DNA from: Cryptomeria japonica
Taxonomy: Eukaryota > Streptophyta > Pinopsida > Cupressales > Cupressaceae
Direction of reading: 5' to 3'
Assembly (NCBI RefSeq): GCF_030272615.1
Contig: NC_081411.1
Coordinates: 157,124,471-157,188,470, forward strand
Length of the DNA: 64,000 bases
The notes beneath the pieces are model-generated. The model was not told the origin of the DNA. It saw only the letters and a program-made list of their open reading frames with translations, and made no database searches. The position numbers and the translations under genes are program-made. Below are positions 11,407 to 22,960 of the stretch, in pieces. How positions within the stretch are numbered: position 1 is the first letter of the stretch; the number at the start of each line of letters is the position of its first letter.

Positions 11407-13566
11407 TGATAGGTAGATTGCTAGGAAAGTGCTCAAAAGGCCAATTTGCTCAAGTAGTTCAATTTGTTTCCCCAAACATTTGTTTAGTTTTTTGTATGTG
11501 TTTACACAATAAGTCTTGTGGTTATAGTGCCAAGTATTTCATGGTTGACTTGCCTAACAAACTTCCCTTTCGGTGTTGGCTCATACCCATGCTCAAATCT
11601 ACTCAAATTACTCACTCCACCCAACTACTCATTCTCAACCCCTGCTCTTTTTGGCACTCAACACACTGTTTCAGAGAGTACCTAGGAGATTCCAACATGG
11701 ACATGTGGGGGCTGCAAAGTTTTGTTCAAGGTTTGATAGTCAAACTTATTTTTAGACTCATAGCCTTTGGCTTGCTCAAATGCACCAAAAAAAGATCAAA
11801 ATCTCCAACTAAGGTTATGCAATATCCAAGGTTCAATCTGATACTTATCCCACTATTTAGGATTTTTCTCTTAAGGTTTCACAAGCCCCCAACTCCTCCT
11901 TATAATCGGGTTTCAGCATTTTAACCAAAACTATCATTTGTGTGTTATGCAACCAACATGGCTACTAGCCCGTGGAGGCCTAATTGGCACTTTTTTGCTT
12001 ACCTTGCCCAACGATGGGCTTCTTGACCATTGAGGATGATTTTGTTAGTGTTTATTATGTCTAATAAAAGAGATTTGTTTGGTTTTGGACTCCTTCAAAG
12101 TGGTTTAATGATTGTCCACCATTTTAGGCTTAAACATAGGGTTTCATGAGGGTTTGGGTGCTTCCACCATAGACTCTCTCCATCAAACTTGTTTCATTCT
12201 CCCATACTACTTAGAGACCTCTTCCATAGAAAATTAGAGCTTCCCCTACCTTTTTTGGACTAGTATTATGCCAAACACTTGGAAATCAATTCAAAAATCA
12301 GTAAAACTATCACTATGACAGTCAAATAACTGCCCCTTTACCAGTCATCAAACATTATACTTTGGGACCTGAAAAAAGAAGAGTTTTGAGTTGGAAAAAC
12401 ACCTCAATGAGGTCTTCAAACATATATTTATCTCCCATTACAATGCCTTCTCAATTACAAGGCTTGGATGATGCTTTTGAAGCATTCCATAAGAAAATTT
12501 ACAACAAAATTCAGAAAAACAGTGAACTCACTGTTTTGTTTACAAAGTGAGAAAGATTAAATGGAACAAGCCATTATAACACATAAAGATGATGCTTCAC
12601 ACCCTTGGTCACATGTCCAGACCTCTTCCTCATTCATTTGTTCACTCCAAATTACTTTTGGGTGCAAATATTGAGTTTTTGTTCATGCTACTAGCCAAAT
12701 AACCAATACTTGCCTAGTATTCGCTCAATTTCTTCTTCCAACCACACTTTTGGCACACAATAGAGAATATGTATAGTATATACATGAATTAAAACTTTAC
12801 TAAATCTATTATGTGGGATCCCAGACCTGGATTAGTCAAGTGGTGACATTTTAGAGCTTCAAACCCTTGACAGGGCAACGAGCAGGCAAAAACTAAAAGA
12901 TTTTTTTTGATAAACCAAAAATTGGTAAAAACCATAAAAAAAACAATGAAAAACCTTCATATAACCATGACACAAACTCCCATGAAATAAAAATATGGAA
13001 ATAGTGCTCTGTACAAATTGTTAGAACAATTTTTGCTCAAAAAGCATGAAAAACAATCATATTTCATTAACTTCTTCTTGTTAATCCCAAGCCAACCTAT
13101 TTACAATGTTTTAAGTGTCCTTATATAGGTACACTAAAACCATTTAAACCCTTATGGCATCCATATCTACCTTTTAGAGTGATTTTACAACTTTTCTCAG
13201 TTTTTGTCATCATGTTGCTTGACAACATTGGCAATTTTTTACTCTTTGTGCATTTTTGGCCTACAAGATAAATATCTCCCACCTAACCATTTGAGATGGT
13301 GTCAAATAATTAAATAGACCTACTCCAATTCCTTTCTAATATTTTTACAAGTTTTTTAACACATTTTCACTATAATGCCATTTTTGGCTTACAAGGCACT
13401 ATGGGCCAAAACTGGAAAGGAGTAACATTATCTAAACCACTCTAAGATAAACCTAAACTATAATGAAACCTAAAACACACACTTGGACTCTTACAATAGT
13501 CATTTATTCAATTCTTGATCCCATCAGGATCAAACAAGCCAAAATTGTGAAGGTGCTCCTGCACCA
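11407..13566 (-). repeat. LARD 3' LTR (left copy)
   Basis: 2,160 bp. The segment at about 11437-11750 is absent from the right LTR but is matched by the U5 end of element F. This copy therefore keeps the ancestral form and the right one has a deletion. Confidence 0.9.
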
Positions 13567-14611
13567 TACTTCCCCAAATTGAAAAAGTTCCAAGTCCTCT
13601 TGGAAATGATACCTGCAAAACAATAGGTTTCATCTTGACCCTTGGCATGTACTTGTCTTTGGCTTCATCATGCATGGCCCGATGAAAAGCTCCTTCCTTC
13701 ATCTTCACTCTAGGCCTTGCTTCAAAAATTAACATCCACCATAGTTGTAGCTGCTCACAAGGTGTAGATGATACCATCAACTGCCATTCCAAAAAATTCT
13801 CAGTCCAAGAACAACTCCATGAATAGTTATGAGAAATATCAATGAACTTCATCTCAAATTGAGGAGAAGTGCTCATTTGTGGGGACCAATAGATGTGCTT
13901 GGTGTCATGCATAGGTAACCTAGGATAGAGCATTGCTCCCATAAAGGTCATGACACCTTCATAAAGACTAATACCAATCTGATAATGTTCATGCATGTAG
14001 ACCTCTGTAGCAACATAATGATCAGTAACAACTATATCTGTATCATGCTTGTCAATAGGCTTCTCAAATGCATGTGACCCTTGTAGCATGTCTTCTTCTC
14101 ATCTAATCTATTCAACAACTCCATCATTAGGATAAAGACCATTTTCTTCAGCGACATTGGTCTCTAACCCTTGCTCATCCTCAAGAACCTTTGCCATTCA
14201 AGGTTCATCTTCAACTCTTTGCTGCTCACTCTCCACTTCAGCATGCATCTGCTGCCCAAAGTCACTGAATGGACTATCTACCTCTTCAACTTCACCTTCT
14301 ATGGTACTTGGGGTCACTTCTTCCACTAAACTTCCATTGTGTATTGCTGCACCATTTGCTTCTTCAACATCTTCCTTTCTCTTTTTCTCTAGTTCCTCTT
14401 TAAGCTCCCTCAATCTTGCTTCATTTTCTTCTAAATCCCTTCTTAAACTTCTCAACTCATCTCATTTCTTTTCTTCTTCTTCTCTCTTCGTTCTTTCAAC
14501 TTCTTGCTTCCTCAACTCTTCTTCCTCTCTTTTCTTCTTTCCACCAAACATTAGTTCTTTCCACTTCTTGTAAGCACCTACTATCTCTTTCTCAGATTTT
14601 GTTAACTCCAT
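13508..14611 (-). pseudogene. LARD internal protein: coiled coil plus unknown domain
   Basis: One minus-strand frame from the ATG at 14611 to the stop at 13508, about 367 codons. The first ~110 residues are extremely rich in Glu, Lys and Arg (ELRSLRRDLEENEARLRELK), a clear coiled coil. An acidic stretch follows, then a less charged C-terminal domain with many Trp, Met and His residues (FLEWQLMV, LQLWWMLIFEARP). I recognise no family in that domain and no gag zinc knuckle. In-frame stops lie at about 14461, 14198, 14116 and 14110; no frameshift is needed. The last ~19 codons run into the 3' LTR. It could be a structural protein replacing gag or a captured host sequence. Confidence 0.65.
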
Positions 14612-14637
14612 CTTCACCCCTATATCCAAGACCTTTT

Positions 14638-14653
14638 GCTTTCTCTGATACCA
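14638..14653 (-). other. LARD primer-binding site
   Basis: The minus strand reads TGGTATCAGAGAAAGC, with an 11-nt match to the initiator tRNA-Met complement, three bases beyond the LTR end (CTATCA then TAG). Element F has the same arrangement at 60730-60748. Confidence 0.85.
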
Positions 14654-14656
14654 CTA

Positions 14657-16510
14657 TGATAGGGAGATTGCTAGGAAAGTGCTCACAAATTGGTTTTAGG
14701 CTCATAGCCCTTAACTACTCAATCTCCAACCAAAGGTCAAAAACCTCCAAAAGAGGTTGCACACAACCCAAGGCACCAAATATCTCTTGGTTGACTATTT
14801 TTTAATGTTCTTGCAATGTTTCAAAAGCCGCCAACTCCTCCTTACAATCGGGTTTGGGCATTCTTTCAAAAACTATCACTTTTGTGTGTTATGCAACAAA
14901 ACATGGCTACAAGCTCGTGGAGGCCTAATTGGCACTTTTTTGCTTACCCTGCCCAATGATGGGCTTCTTGACCATGGAGGATGATTTGGTTAGTGTGTAT
15001 TAGGTCTAAGCAAAGAGATTTGTTTGGTTTTGGACTCCTTCAAAGTGGTTTACTATCCACCATTTTAGGTTTAAACATAGGGTTTCATGAGGGTTTGGGT
15101 GCTTCCACCATAGATTCTCTCCATCAAACTTGTTTCATCCTCCCATACTGCTTAGAGACCTCTACCATAGAAAATTAGAGCTTCCCCTACCTTTGTTGGA
15201 CCAGAATTATGCCAAACACTTGGCAATCAATTCAAAAATCAGTAAAACTATCACTATGACAGTCAAATCACTGCCCCTTTACCAGTCAGCAAACATTATA
15301 CTTTGGGACCTGCAAAAAGAAGAGTTTTGAGTTGGAAAAACACTTCAATGAGGTCTTCAAACATATATTTTTCTCCCATTACAACGCCTTCTCAGTTACA
15401 AGGCTTGGATGATGCTTTTGAAGCATTCCATAAGCAAATTTACAACAAAATTCGGAAAAATAGTGCTCTCACTGTTTTGTTTACAAAGTGAGAAAGATTA
15501 AATGGAACAAGCCATTATAACACATCAAGATGAAGCTTCAAAACCTTTTTCACATGTCTAGACCTCTTCCTCATTCATTTGTTCACTCCAAATTACGTTT
15601 GGGTGCAAATCTTGAGTTTTTGTTCATGCTACTAGCCAAATAACCAATACTTGCCTAGTATTCGCTCAAGTTCTTCTTCCAAGCACACTTTTGGCACACA
15701 ATAGAGCATATTTATAGTATATACATGATTTCCAACCTGATGAAATCTATTATGTGGGATCCCAGACCTGGATTAGTCAAGTGGTGACATTTTAGAGCTT
15801 CAAACCCTTGACAGGGCAGTGAGCAGGCAAAAAGTAAAAGATTTTTTTGATAAACAAAAACACAGTAAAAACCCTAACACAAAGAATGAAAAACCATATA
15901 ACCATGACACAAACTCCCATGAAAGAACAATATGGAAATAGTTCTCTGTACGGACTGTTAGAACAATTTTTGCTCAAAAAGCATGAAAAACAGTCATATT
16001 TCATTAACTTCTTCTTGTTAATACCAAGCCAACCTATTTACAATTTTTGAAGTGTCCTGATATAGGCAAACTCAAACCATTTAAACCCTTATGGCATCCA
16101 TAACTACCTTGTAGAGTGATTTTACAACTTTTCTTACTTTTTGGCAAAATGTTGCTTGACAACATTGGCAATTTTTGACTCTTAGTGCATTTTTGGCCTA
16201 CAAGACAAATATCTCCCACCTAACTATTCGAGATGGTGTCAAATCATTAAATAGACCTACTCCAATTCATTTCTAAGCTTGTTACAAGGTTTTTAACACA
16301 TTTTCACTATACTACCATTTTTGGCTTACAAGGCACTATGGGCCAAAACTAGAAAGAAAACTTGAGTAACATTATCTAAACCATTCTAAGATAAACCTAA
16401 ACTATAATGAAACCTAAAACACACACTTGGAATCTTACAATAGTCCTTTATTCAATTCTTGATCCCATCATGATCAAACAAGCAAAAATTGTGAAGGTGC
16501 TCCTACACCA
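14657..16510 (-). repeat. LARD 5' LTR (right copy)
   Basis: 1,854 bp, colinear with the left copy except for a ~300-bp deletion in U5. A minus-strand TATA box (TATAAATA) lies at 15716-15709. It ends at CACCA before the TSD CCTAT. Confidence 0.9.
15709..15716 (-). promoter_or_regulatory. TATA box in LARD 5' LTR
   Basis: TATAAATA in sense orientation, about 800 bp from the transcriptional upstream end of the LTR. Candidate core promoter of the LARD RNA. Confidence 0.5.
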
Positions 16511-16515
16511 CCTAT

Positions 16516-17490
16516 AGTCTCTCATACCTAAAATATCCTTGTGTCGATGATGGTAAAATGTGACTACCCTATGGCCCCTACTATGCTCTAGTAGACCTTT
16601 GTCCCTAATATTGATACCATTGGGTTTTTCTTTGTAAATCATATAGTAACTCTAAATTATCCTTTGAAGGATGGGGAGGCCTATGGACACTTTATTTCCT
16701 TCAACAAGGTTACAAACTTCTGTCATGCCTCTTGTGTCCTCCCATGTACCTCCTTTTCCATAAGAGACTTTTCCATAGCAACCCTAAAGTCATTTGGATT
16801 GTTCATGTGTAGGAAAACTAATATTTTGGGCTTTCCATCCCTAATGAAATAATTGACAAGTAACTTGTCTTGAATGTAATCTACAAACTATAAGAACTCC
16901 AAAAACTAACTCTCATGTTGATCCACTATGAAACCTTATTATGTAAATTGTGAAACTCATCTATGCATCTCTGTCAAAAATATTTTGAAATAGAACACAC
17001 TTTGAAGCACTCCAAAATGGTATCTGGAGAGGGTTTCCAATGTGAGTTGGTGCATTTTATCCTCCCAGTACCACAAGGTGGAAGCAAGTCCTCTCAAAAA
17101 TTGTATTGAAAATTATGCCTTTAGGTTGCTCACATATAGATGCAACCCAAAGCATAAGTCCAAGCTAATTAGTAAATAAGACTTATCCTCAACCCCATTT
17201 GTGGATCTTAAAAATGTAGAGGATCGGAGATGAAGCAACTCTTGAATATGATCCTTTGGCTCATGATATGTGCTTTCTATAGTCTATACCTCTTGTATTT
17301 ATGCATGATGAGGCTAGGTAATGTGTATTGATCAATATTCTATCTCCTCTATATGTATTTCCTAAATTCAAGGCGAACTCCTAATAAGCTCCCAAGATGC
17401 AAGTATATGCTCCTCTACTACAAGTGGATCCTCATGGCTTGTAAGATTTGAGGTCCATATTTTGGCTACTCATCTTGGTGAAAACTCTCA
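16516..17490 (-). pseudogene. Weak gag-like relic
   Basis: Minus-strand translation of about 17330-16650 yields broken frames with a gag flavour: DGKPKILVFLHMNNPNDFRVAMEKSLMEKEVHG near 16840-16740 resembles the C-terminal part of Gypsy gag helical domains, where a 'D-G-L-x-P' turn precedes a run of Ala/Glu-rich helix. Stops are frequent and no flanking LTR is found. This is a tentative reading; it could equally be unassigned DNA. Confidence 0.3.
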
Positions 17491-17850
17491 AAGTGATATG
17501 ACCCTTCCTTCCATTTCCTACATCCTATTTTCTAACCCACACCTCATAACCTTTACCTCACTTCCTATCATTATTACCTTCCATCTACCTTTCATATCCC
17601 CTATCTTAACCTCCTCCACTTTTCTACATCCTATCCTACACCTTAATGTCATACACACTTACTTTTACTTCACCTACCTAACCCCATTCCATCCTTCACA
17701 TCCTTTTATCTCCCCCCATTCACTTTCCTACCTTCCAAACCCCTAACATATCCTAACTTACTCTTTCACCATTACATCCTTCATCACTTACCTCCCTATC
17801 TTATCCTAACCCACACCTCATAACCTTATCCCTCTCAGCTTCCATTTTAT
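17491..17850. repeat. Pyrimidine-rich, G-poor tract
   Basis: About 360 bp in which the + strand is almost only C, T and A. Words such as CCTAAC, TTCCAT, CATCCT and CACACCTCATAACCTT recur; CCCACACCTCATAACCTT is found near 17537 and 17810. It looks like a degenerate simple-sequence array. The open frame across it is a by-product of composition. Confidence 0.6.
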
Positions 17851-19040
17851 ACCACCTTCCTAATGGTACACTTATGCTCCCCTCCAAAACACCGACAAAA
17901 AATAGCACTCGATCACTACACATTGCTCTCACAGTTCTGCAGCAGGGATTTTCTATCACTACCATATATACCAGCATCCATAATTAGGATAATTTTTACA
18001 TAATGGCACTCAATCACGCATGTTTTGGTCAACCCTCCCCTTAATTAGGATATATTTTAAATATGGAAAGTAGTGTTAATATGTTTCAGGCTAACTATAT
18101 TGTTTATTATTTAAAATGCAATGTTTAAATAATACATGATTGCAGGATTGTTCAATGGTTTAGGTCTTGTAAAAAATTCTTCTTTTAAATCGATCATATC
18201 ATATTACAGAAACCTCTCACCATCTCTGCTATTGGCAATTAATCTAATAAATATATAATAAACTTTGAATCTAAATATTTGAATATGTATAACAATGAAT
18301 TTGCTGATTATACCCTACCTTTTTCCTGCAGCGATCAAACCATTCCTACATCCTGCAAAGATTAAACCCATAGGGAACTATGTCCACCTCCCTCCTTTGT
18401 GTTCATCAGGGGATGGCCCCTACCTGCATGTTCCCTATTGTGATCCCCCTTGTGATCCCCTAATATGCCCTGAGACAACACAAACTAAGATACCTTGGGA
18501 GGGCCTTTAGGTAGGCACTCATTCACTTGACCGGGAAGGGACACTTACACAAATAGTTGTGGTTGAAGCCAGCGAAGATGGATGGAGATTCGATAGTGAG
18601 TGCCTGCCTCCACTTCCACCGAATTGTACTCCCTTGCCACTTCCAGCATGAGCTACAAAACTGATACTCCCTTCACTTCCAGCTTGAGCTGCAGAACCAG
18701 CTAGTTTCACACCAATGATCTTCCCTGCCATGATTAAACCCACAGGTTCACTACAAATGTGATACAAATGAGAGGTAGGATTTTGTAAAGAGGCGGGCTT
18801 TATGAAATGACTTGGTCCTTTTTTTTTTTTAAAGTAATGCACGTGTTCATCAGAATTTCGATGAACACGAGCACTTTTTAAAAAAAACCCAAATGTCATT
18901 GCCAATTCCTTCTCCGTCGAAACCAAATGTTGCATTATCGTCGGAATTCTGATGAAATCAGGCATTTTTTCAGACAAAAATCAAATTTTATCACAATATA
19001 CCTTCTCCTTCGGAAACTTCCATTGGAATTTTAGGCCAAA
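17851..19040. other. Unassigned spacer left of element D
   Basis: No gene recognised. A short minus-strand open frame (18977-18519) has Gly/Ser-rich content but no motif I know. An inverted repeat GTGTTCATC...GATGAACAC lies at 18844-18869, and the sequence around 18845-19035 looks like two degenerate ~100-bp copies in tandem, each ending near CCTTCTCC.TCGGAAAC. Confidence 0.4.
18844..18869. repeat. Perfect 9-bp inverted repeat
   Basis: GTGTTCATC and GATGAACAC flank an 8-nt spacer. No role is known; possibly a protein-binding palindrome or chance. Confidence 0.5.
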
Positions 19041-20405
19041 TGTATTAGTGACCCTAACTGGTACTGAGGGGGGGGTGGGGGTGAATCAATACAGACAAAA
19101 AATTTCTCAACAACTTATCAAGTTAAAACAATGATAACCAGTTGTCTTTATCACTGAACTTAACCATGGCAATACTGGTTAAACACAGTAAGACTTCAGA
19201 CATCTAAACCAGTAAAATTGAATACTTCAAATATCATTCAACACTTAATAACTACTTCAACATTATACATATGCATGTGTTGTATCAGTAATACCATAAC
19301 TATTAGCTTTGCATGCATAATCACCTAAACAAAGAATACTCAATCATCACATGAAAAATACACAACTCATAACACAAAGATTTTTCAAGTGGAAACCCAA
19401 ATGGGAAAAATGATGGTGGGGATGAATATCCACAAGCTTGTTTTGAACTCTTTTGAAGTCCACTCTATTAAGATCCTAGTCTGGTTAAAGAATTTACAAT
19501 AAGGTTCTGTTAGGAACCGATTCTATTAAAGATCACCCAGTTAAGGGATGGCTATATACCCTGTTAAAGGTTACCTCGCTAGAGGATTTAAAGAGCTCAA
19601 TGAATTTGAGTCACCTGGTTAGAGGATTTACAACAAGCCTATTAAAGCTACCCAGTCAAGGGATTTTACTTTTGTTGAAATGGTTAGAAGTTAACAGGTA
19701 AAGCTTTGATCTGATAACAACACTACTTGCTAAGGTAGATCTTTTTCAGCTCCTCTCCCTTGCAATCATACTCTACACGTTTCACACTCTGGTTTGGCAA
19801 GTATCTCAACATGTAGACACAAATACAACATTTGCCAACAACAACAATATAAAAAATCATCGACCTTATAGACAAAAATTAGGTCGGTAACATAAACCCT
19901 AAACCCTAAGTATTTTAGGTTTACAATTTCAAGTGGTCCAAATATGACCATCCAAACACATTACATATAATTAAATGATCTAAATAGATCTCAATTCACT
20001 CTGCATCACCTGATCTTCACAACATCTGGAAAATGGTAACCCATCACATGCTCTTCATACACCGCTCAGAAAATCGTGCATTCTTGAGTTAGGCATTCAA
20101 TGCATTCGATCACCATGCACAAAATCCTCAAGGAAATCCTTCACGCTCACACAGCTAACATGGCATCCTGATCCTTATCCTTAATTTTCACAAAACACCA
20201 TCGGTTACACCGCATAGGCTATACCGGAAACCCAAAAACTGAACATAGACTACCAATCGGTAATTACACTTAGTGAACCCTGACACCGGTCCACTCCATC
20301 CCAGATGACCAAAATCACTTCCAATTTTCATATTAGTGTATCTGCTTGAGCACTTATTGACATCAATGACAACATACTTTGTCATCACTTCATCATATGC
20401 CAACA
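19041..20405 (-). repeat. Element D 3' LTR (left copy)
   Basis: Shares most of its length with 32960-34362, for example ACCCTAACTGGTACT near the left end and GACAACATACTTTGTCA near the right. The outermost bases (TGTATTAGTG against TGATGAATAATGATG...) differ by an indel, so the left edge is placed to within a few bases. A G-rich tract (C-rich on the sense strand) lies at about 19066-19082. Confidence 0.85.
19061..19092 (-). promoter_or_regulatory. U5 stem with C-rich loop, element D left LTR
   Basis: On the sense (minus) strand GTATTGA pairs with TCAGTAC (one G-U pair) around a C-rich loop. The right LTR has the same fold at 32995-33026. Confidence 0.65.
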
Positions 20406-20756
20406 ATCTCCCCCTTTGGAATTGATGGTAATACTCAGTGCATCATTGCTCAGTATCTGCACCATGCTCAATAACATATACCGATTGTCATATTCTGGTT
20501 CAAAGATCACAACCACCACCATCTGGACTAGTCAGTGTGTACTCTGCCATATATCTTCATCATTAGATATCTTTTCCCCCATACATCAAATATCTTCTCC
20601 TCCATATATCTTCTCCCCCTTTGACAACAATGCCAAAGTGGAGGCACAAGCTTCCAAGCTCCACTATGCTGCTCCCCCTATGGAGGAGCATCCTTCAACA
20701 CATCAACCCTATAAGATTTGTCAATATAGTACCTGATTGATGTGGAGCACACAACT
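20406..20756 (-). promoter_or_regulatory. Element D polypurine tracts and 3' untranslated zone
   Basis: Minus-strand tracts of GGGGGAG or GGGGAAA type appear near 20410, 20577, 20620, 20672 and 20778. The one at 20406-20419 abuts the LTR and should prime plus-strand DNA. Spacing and number resemble element A. Confidence 0.65.
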
Positions 20757-21754
20757 TTAGTTTACTTCAGGAAGGGGGAGAACCCCTAATTCACCTCTCA
20801 AATAGGTAAATGTAGTCTTTGGTAAGGGCTTAGTGAATATGTTTGCTGATTGCTCCTTACTGAAAACATGTTATAATACAACCTCTTTATTCTTAACCTT
20901 TTCTCTCAAGGAATGATACTTGAGTTCAATGTGTTTTGTCCTAGCATGAAATACCATATTTTTGGAAATATTGATTGCACTAGTATTATTACAAAAAATA
21001 CTCACCGGTTCAGATATAGGTACTTTGAAGACATTTAGTATATGCTTCATCTAGATTGCTTGAGTGTAGTTCATAAATGTTGCCACACATTCTACTTTAG
21101 CTGTAGACTGGGAAACACAACTCTACTTCTTGCTCGTCTAGGAGACTAGTCTTCCACCAAGGAAGAATGCTCCACCGGTTGTGCTCTTCCGGTTGTCCAC
21201 ATTACCTACCCAATCTACATCGGTAAACACTTTGAGACCAAATTCGCCATTGTATGGATATCACAATCCATAGTCAACAGTCCCTTTCAGGTATCTAAGA
21301 ATCCTCTTTACCATTACCAAGTAGGATTCTCTTGGACTCTTCTGAAAATGAGCTACTATGCCCACTGCATGAGCAATGTCTGGTCTACTGTGCACCACAT
21401 AGTGCATCTTACCAATCATTGACCAGTACTCCTTCTCATTCACCAACATTGAGTCATCCTCCTTAATCAGTTTACAGCTGGTCACCATTGGCATTCCAAC
21501 CGGTTTTCTCTCCTTAATGCCAAAGGTATTCAATACCTCTTTGATATACTTGGACTGGGTAATGAAGAATCCTTCTTTCATCTGCTGAATCTGTAGACCA
21601 ATGAAGAAATTTATCTCTCCAATGAGAGACATTTCAAACTCTTTCTTCATTTCATCTACAAATGCATGACTTGTTTCATCATCTCCTCCAAAGATTATGT
21701 CATCTACAAATACTTCATAGATCAGTATCTTATCACTTTAAGATTTCAGGTATA
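20757..21754 (-). pseudogene. Element D pol, C-terminal part (RT end and RNase H)
   Basis: Minus strand. It resumes the RT just past the element B insertion. FVDDIIFGG (near 21711-21686) carries the catalytic Asp pair. An open run at 21650-21261 has LIGEINFFIGLQIQQ, SKYIKEVLNTFG and SRPDIAHAVG, all standard Copia RT blocks. RNase H follows with WVGNVDNRKSTTGGAFFLGG, and the tail with IFTKPLPK ends at the TAA at 20757. Several stops interrupt it (near 21261 and in RNase H). Together with 29775-31502 it makes one pol. Confidence 0.88.
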
Positions 21755-21759
21755 TGTTG

Positions 21760-22898
21760 TGTTACTACTTATCAAGTTGCCATTAGTTTTATATTCAAAG
21801 TCATACTATATATTCTAGTTGGTTAGCACTAACGAATCATGCAGTCAGTATGCATAGTCTAGTCGGTTACAAAAGAAAGCAGTCACAGAACGCAATATAC
21901 ACTGAGCTGTCTACCGAGAATCTTTTTGAGACTACCGAGCAGTTAAGTTAACACACTGAGTTGATACTCACTGAGTGAAATGTGTTACCAGATACATTGA
22001 ACCTAGACATGCATATGAAAACATGTTACAAGATTGAGGCACATCTAACCATTATTACATTGGAAATTGCACTAGAAGATTGTGTATGATTGCGAGGTCA
22101 ATCTAACCAATGAAATATTTTGTTTTGTTATTCATTCGAGGAATCTTGTTTGTAAGATCGAAGCAATGAATTAGATCACTGTTTTGAGAGATCTATTTAT
22201 ACAACATGTGAAAAGATAAAGGTGTGCATGTATGAATGAAGGAAGACTGTTACAGAGACACTGAGGTCACCGAGAAGGTTTTCAGAGAATAGTCGAAGAA
22301 CAGAGTAAACAGAAGGGTTTACCGAGTTACAATATGGGTTACCGAGGTATGCTATAAGCAAGGTAATCTTAGTCTGAGCACATAGAATTTGCTATAACAT
22401 TTCAGATGTAAAGTTGCAGATGTTTGTAATGATTTTAATGTAATATTGAGAAGTTGAAAGAGAAACCTTTAATAGGGTAAAAGACTCTAACCAATTCTAT
22501 AAATTGTAAAGCCTCTAACCAGGTGCAACATTCAGATTAAATGTTGTAAAATCCTCTAGCAAGGTAGATCTAACTAATCTTGTTACTCCTAACAGGGTAA
22601 GCTATCAGAAATAGCTAAATGTAGCTCTAACCGAGCATTCTTTATTATTGCAGTAGTGAAGTTGTGGGTGCCATCCCCACCGAAGTTTTTCTCTCTAACC
22701 AAGAGTTTCTGCATAACCAAAATATATGTGTTATGGAGTGAATCATGTATGATTGTTATCTGTATGTTTTAACTTTATTTTATGTTACTGCACTATTTTG
22801 TTTTTGCATAACAGTAAAGTTATTATTTAAGAATTTTTTTGGAGTACTAATTCACCTCTCCCCTCTCAGTACATTAGCTTTCCATATTGGGCCTAACA
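21760..22898 (+). repeat. Element B 5' LTR
   Basis: 1,139 bp, from TGTTACTACTTATC to GGGCCTAACA, then the primer site. It matches 28612-29769 closely. Repeated words such as CTCTAACC and CCGAG give its U5 half a periodic look. Confidence 0.95.
22844..22872 (+). promoter_or_regulatory. U5 stem with C-rich loop, element B 5' LTR
   Basis: GTACTAA and TCAGTAC, with one A/C mismatch from a transition, flank a C/T-rich loop. In the 3' LTR (29715-29743) the arms are GTACTGA and TTAGTAC with a G-U pair. Confidence 0.65.
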
Positions 22899-22913
22899 AT
22901 TGGTATCAGAGCT
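22899..22913 (+). other. Primer-binding site, element B
   Basis: ATTGGTATCAGAGCT directly after the LTR matches the initiator tRNA-Met complement perfectly over TGGTATCAGAG. Element C has the same site on the minus strand (59203-59190). Confidence 0.9.
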
Positions 22914-22960
22914 TGAATCTTGGAAAAGGGTTTAACTACCTAAAGAGAAAGGTATTATCA

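Larger units (their letters stand above)
11407..16510 (-). mobile_element. LARD-type non-autonomous LTR retrotransposon
   Basis: Long direct repeats (11407-13566 and 14657-16510) with TG...CA ends are flanked by the TSD CCTAT at 11402-11406 and 16511-16515. Reading on the minus strand, the 5' LTR is the right copy. It is followed by a primer site TGGTATCAGAGAAAGC (14653-14638), about 1.1 kb of interior, and a purine tract GGGGAAGTA (about 13575-13567) abutting the 3' LTR. No protease, RT or integrase is present. The LTR termini and U5 half match the LTR of Gypsy element F (50632-60729), which makes F's family the likely donor of enzymes. The class call is firm from structure. Confidence 0.93.

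Noticed and set aside
14157-14805. Plus-strand Ser/Leu-rich open frames over the LARD interior
   Set aside because: Antisense shadow of the Glu/Lys/Arg-rich coiled coil on the minus strand.
17462-17746. 94-codon open frame rich in Pro, Leu, Ser and Thr
   Set aside because: It results from the G-poor pyrimidine tract; no start context or motif.
18519-18977. 152-codon minus-strand frame as a host gene
   Set aside because: No recognised domain, mixed composition, overlaps degenerate repeats; support is insufficient.
22745-22960. Hydrophobic N-terminal extension of ORF1 read from the LTR (a possible signal or membrane segment)
   Set aside because: It lies in the LTR and primer site; conserved coding begins at the ATG at 22961.
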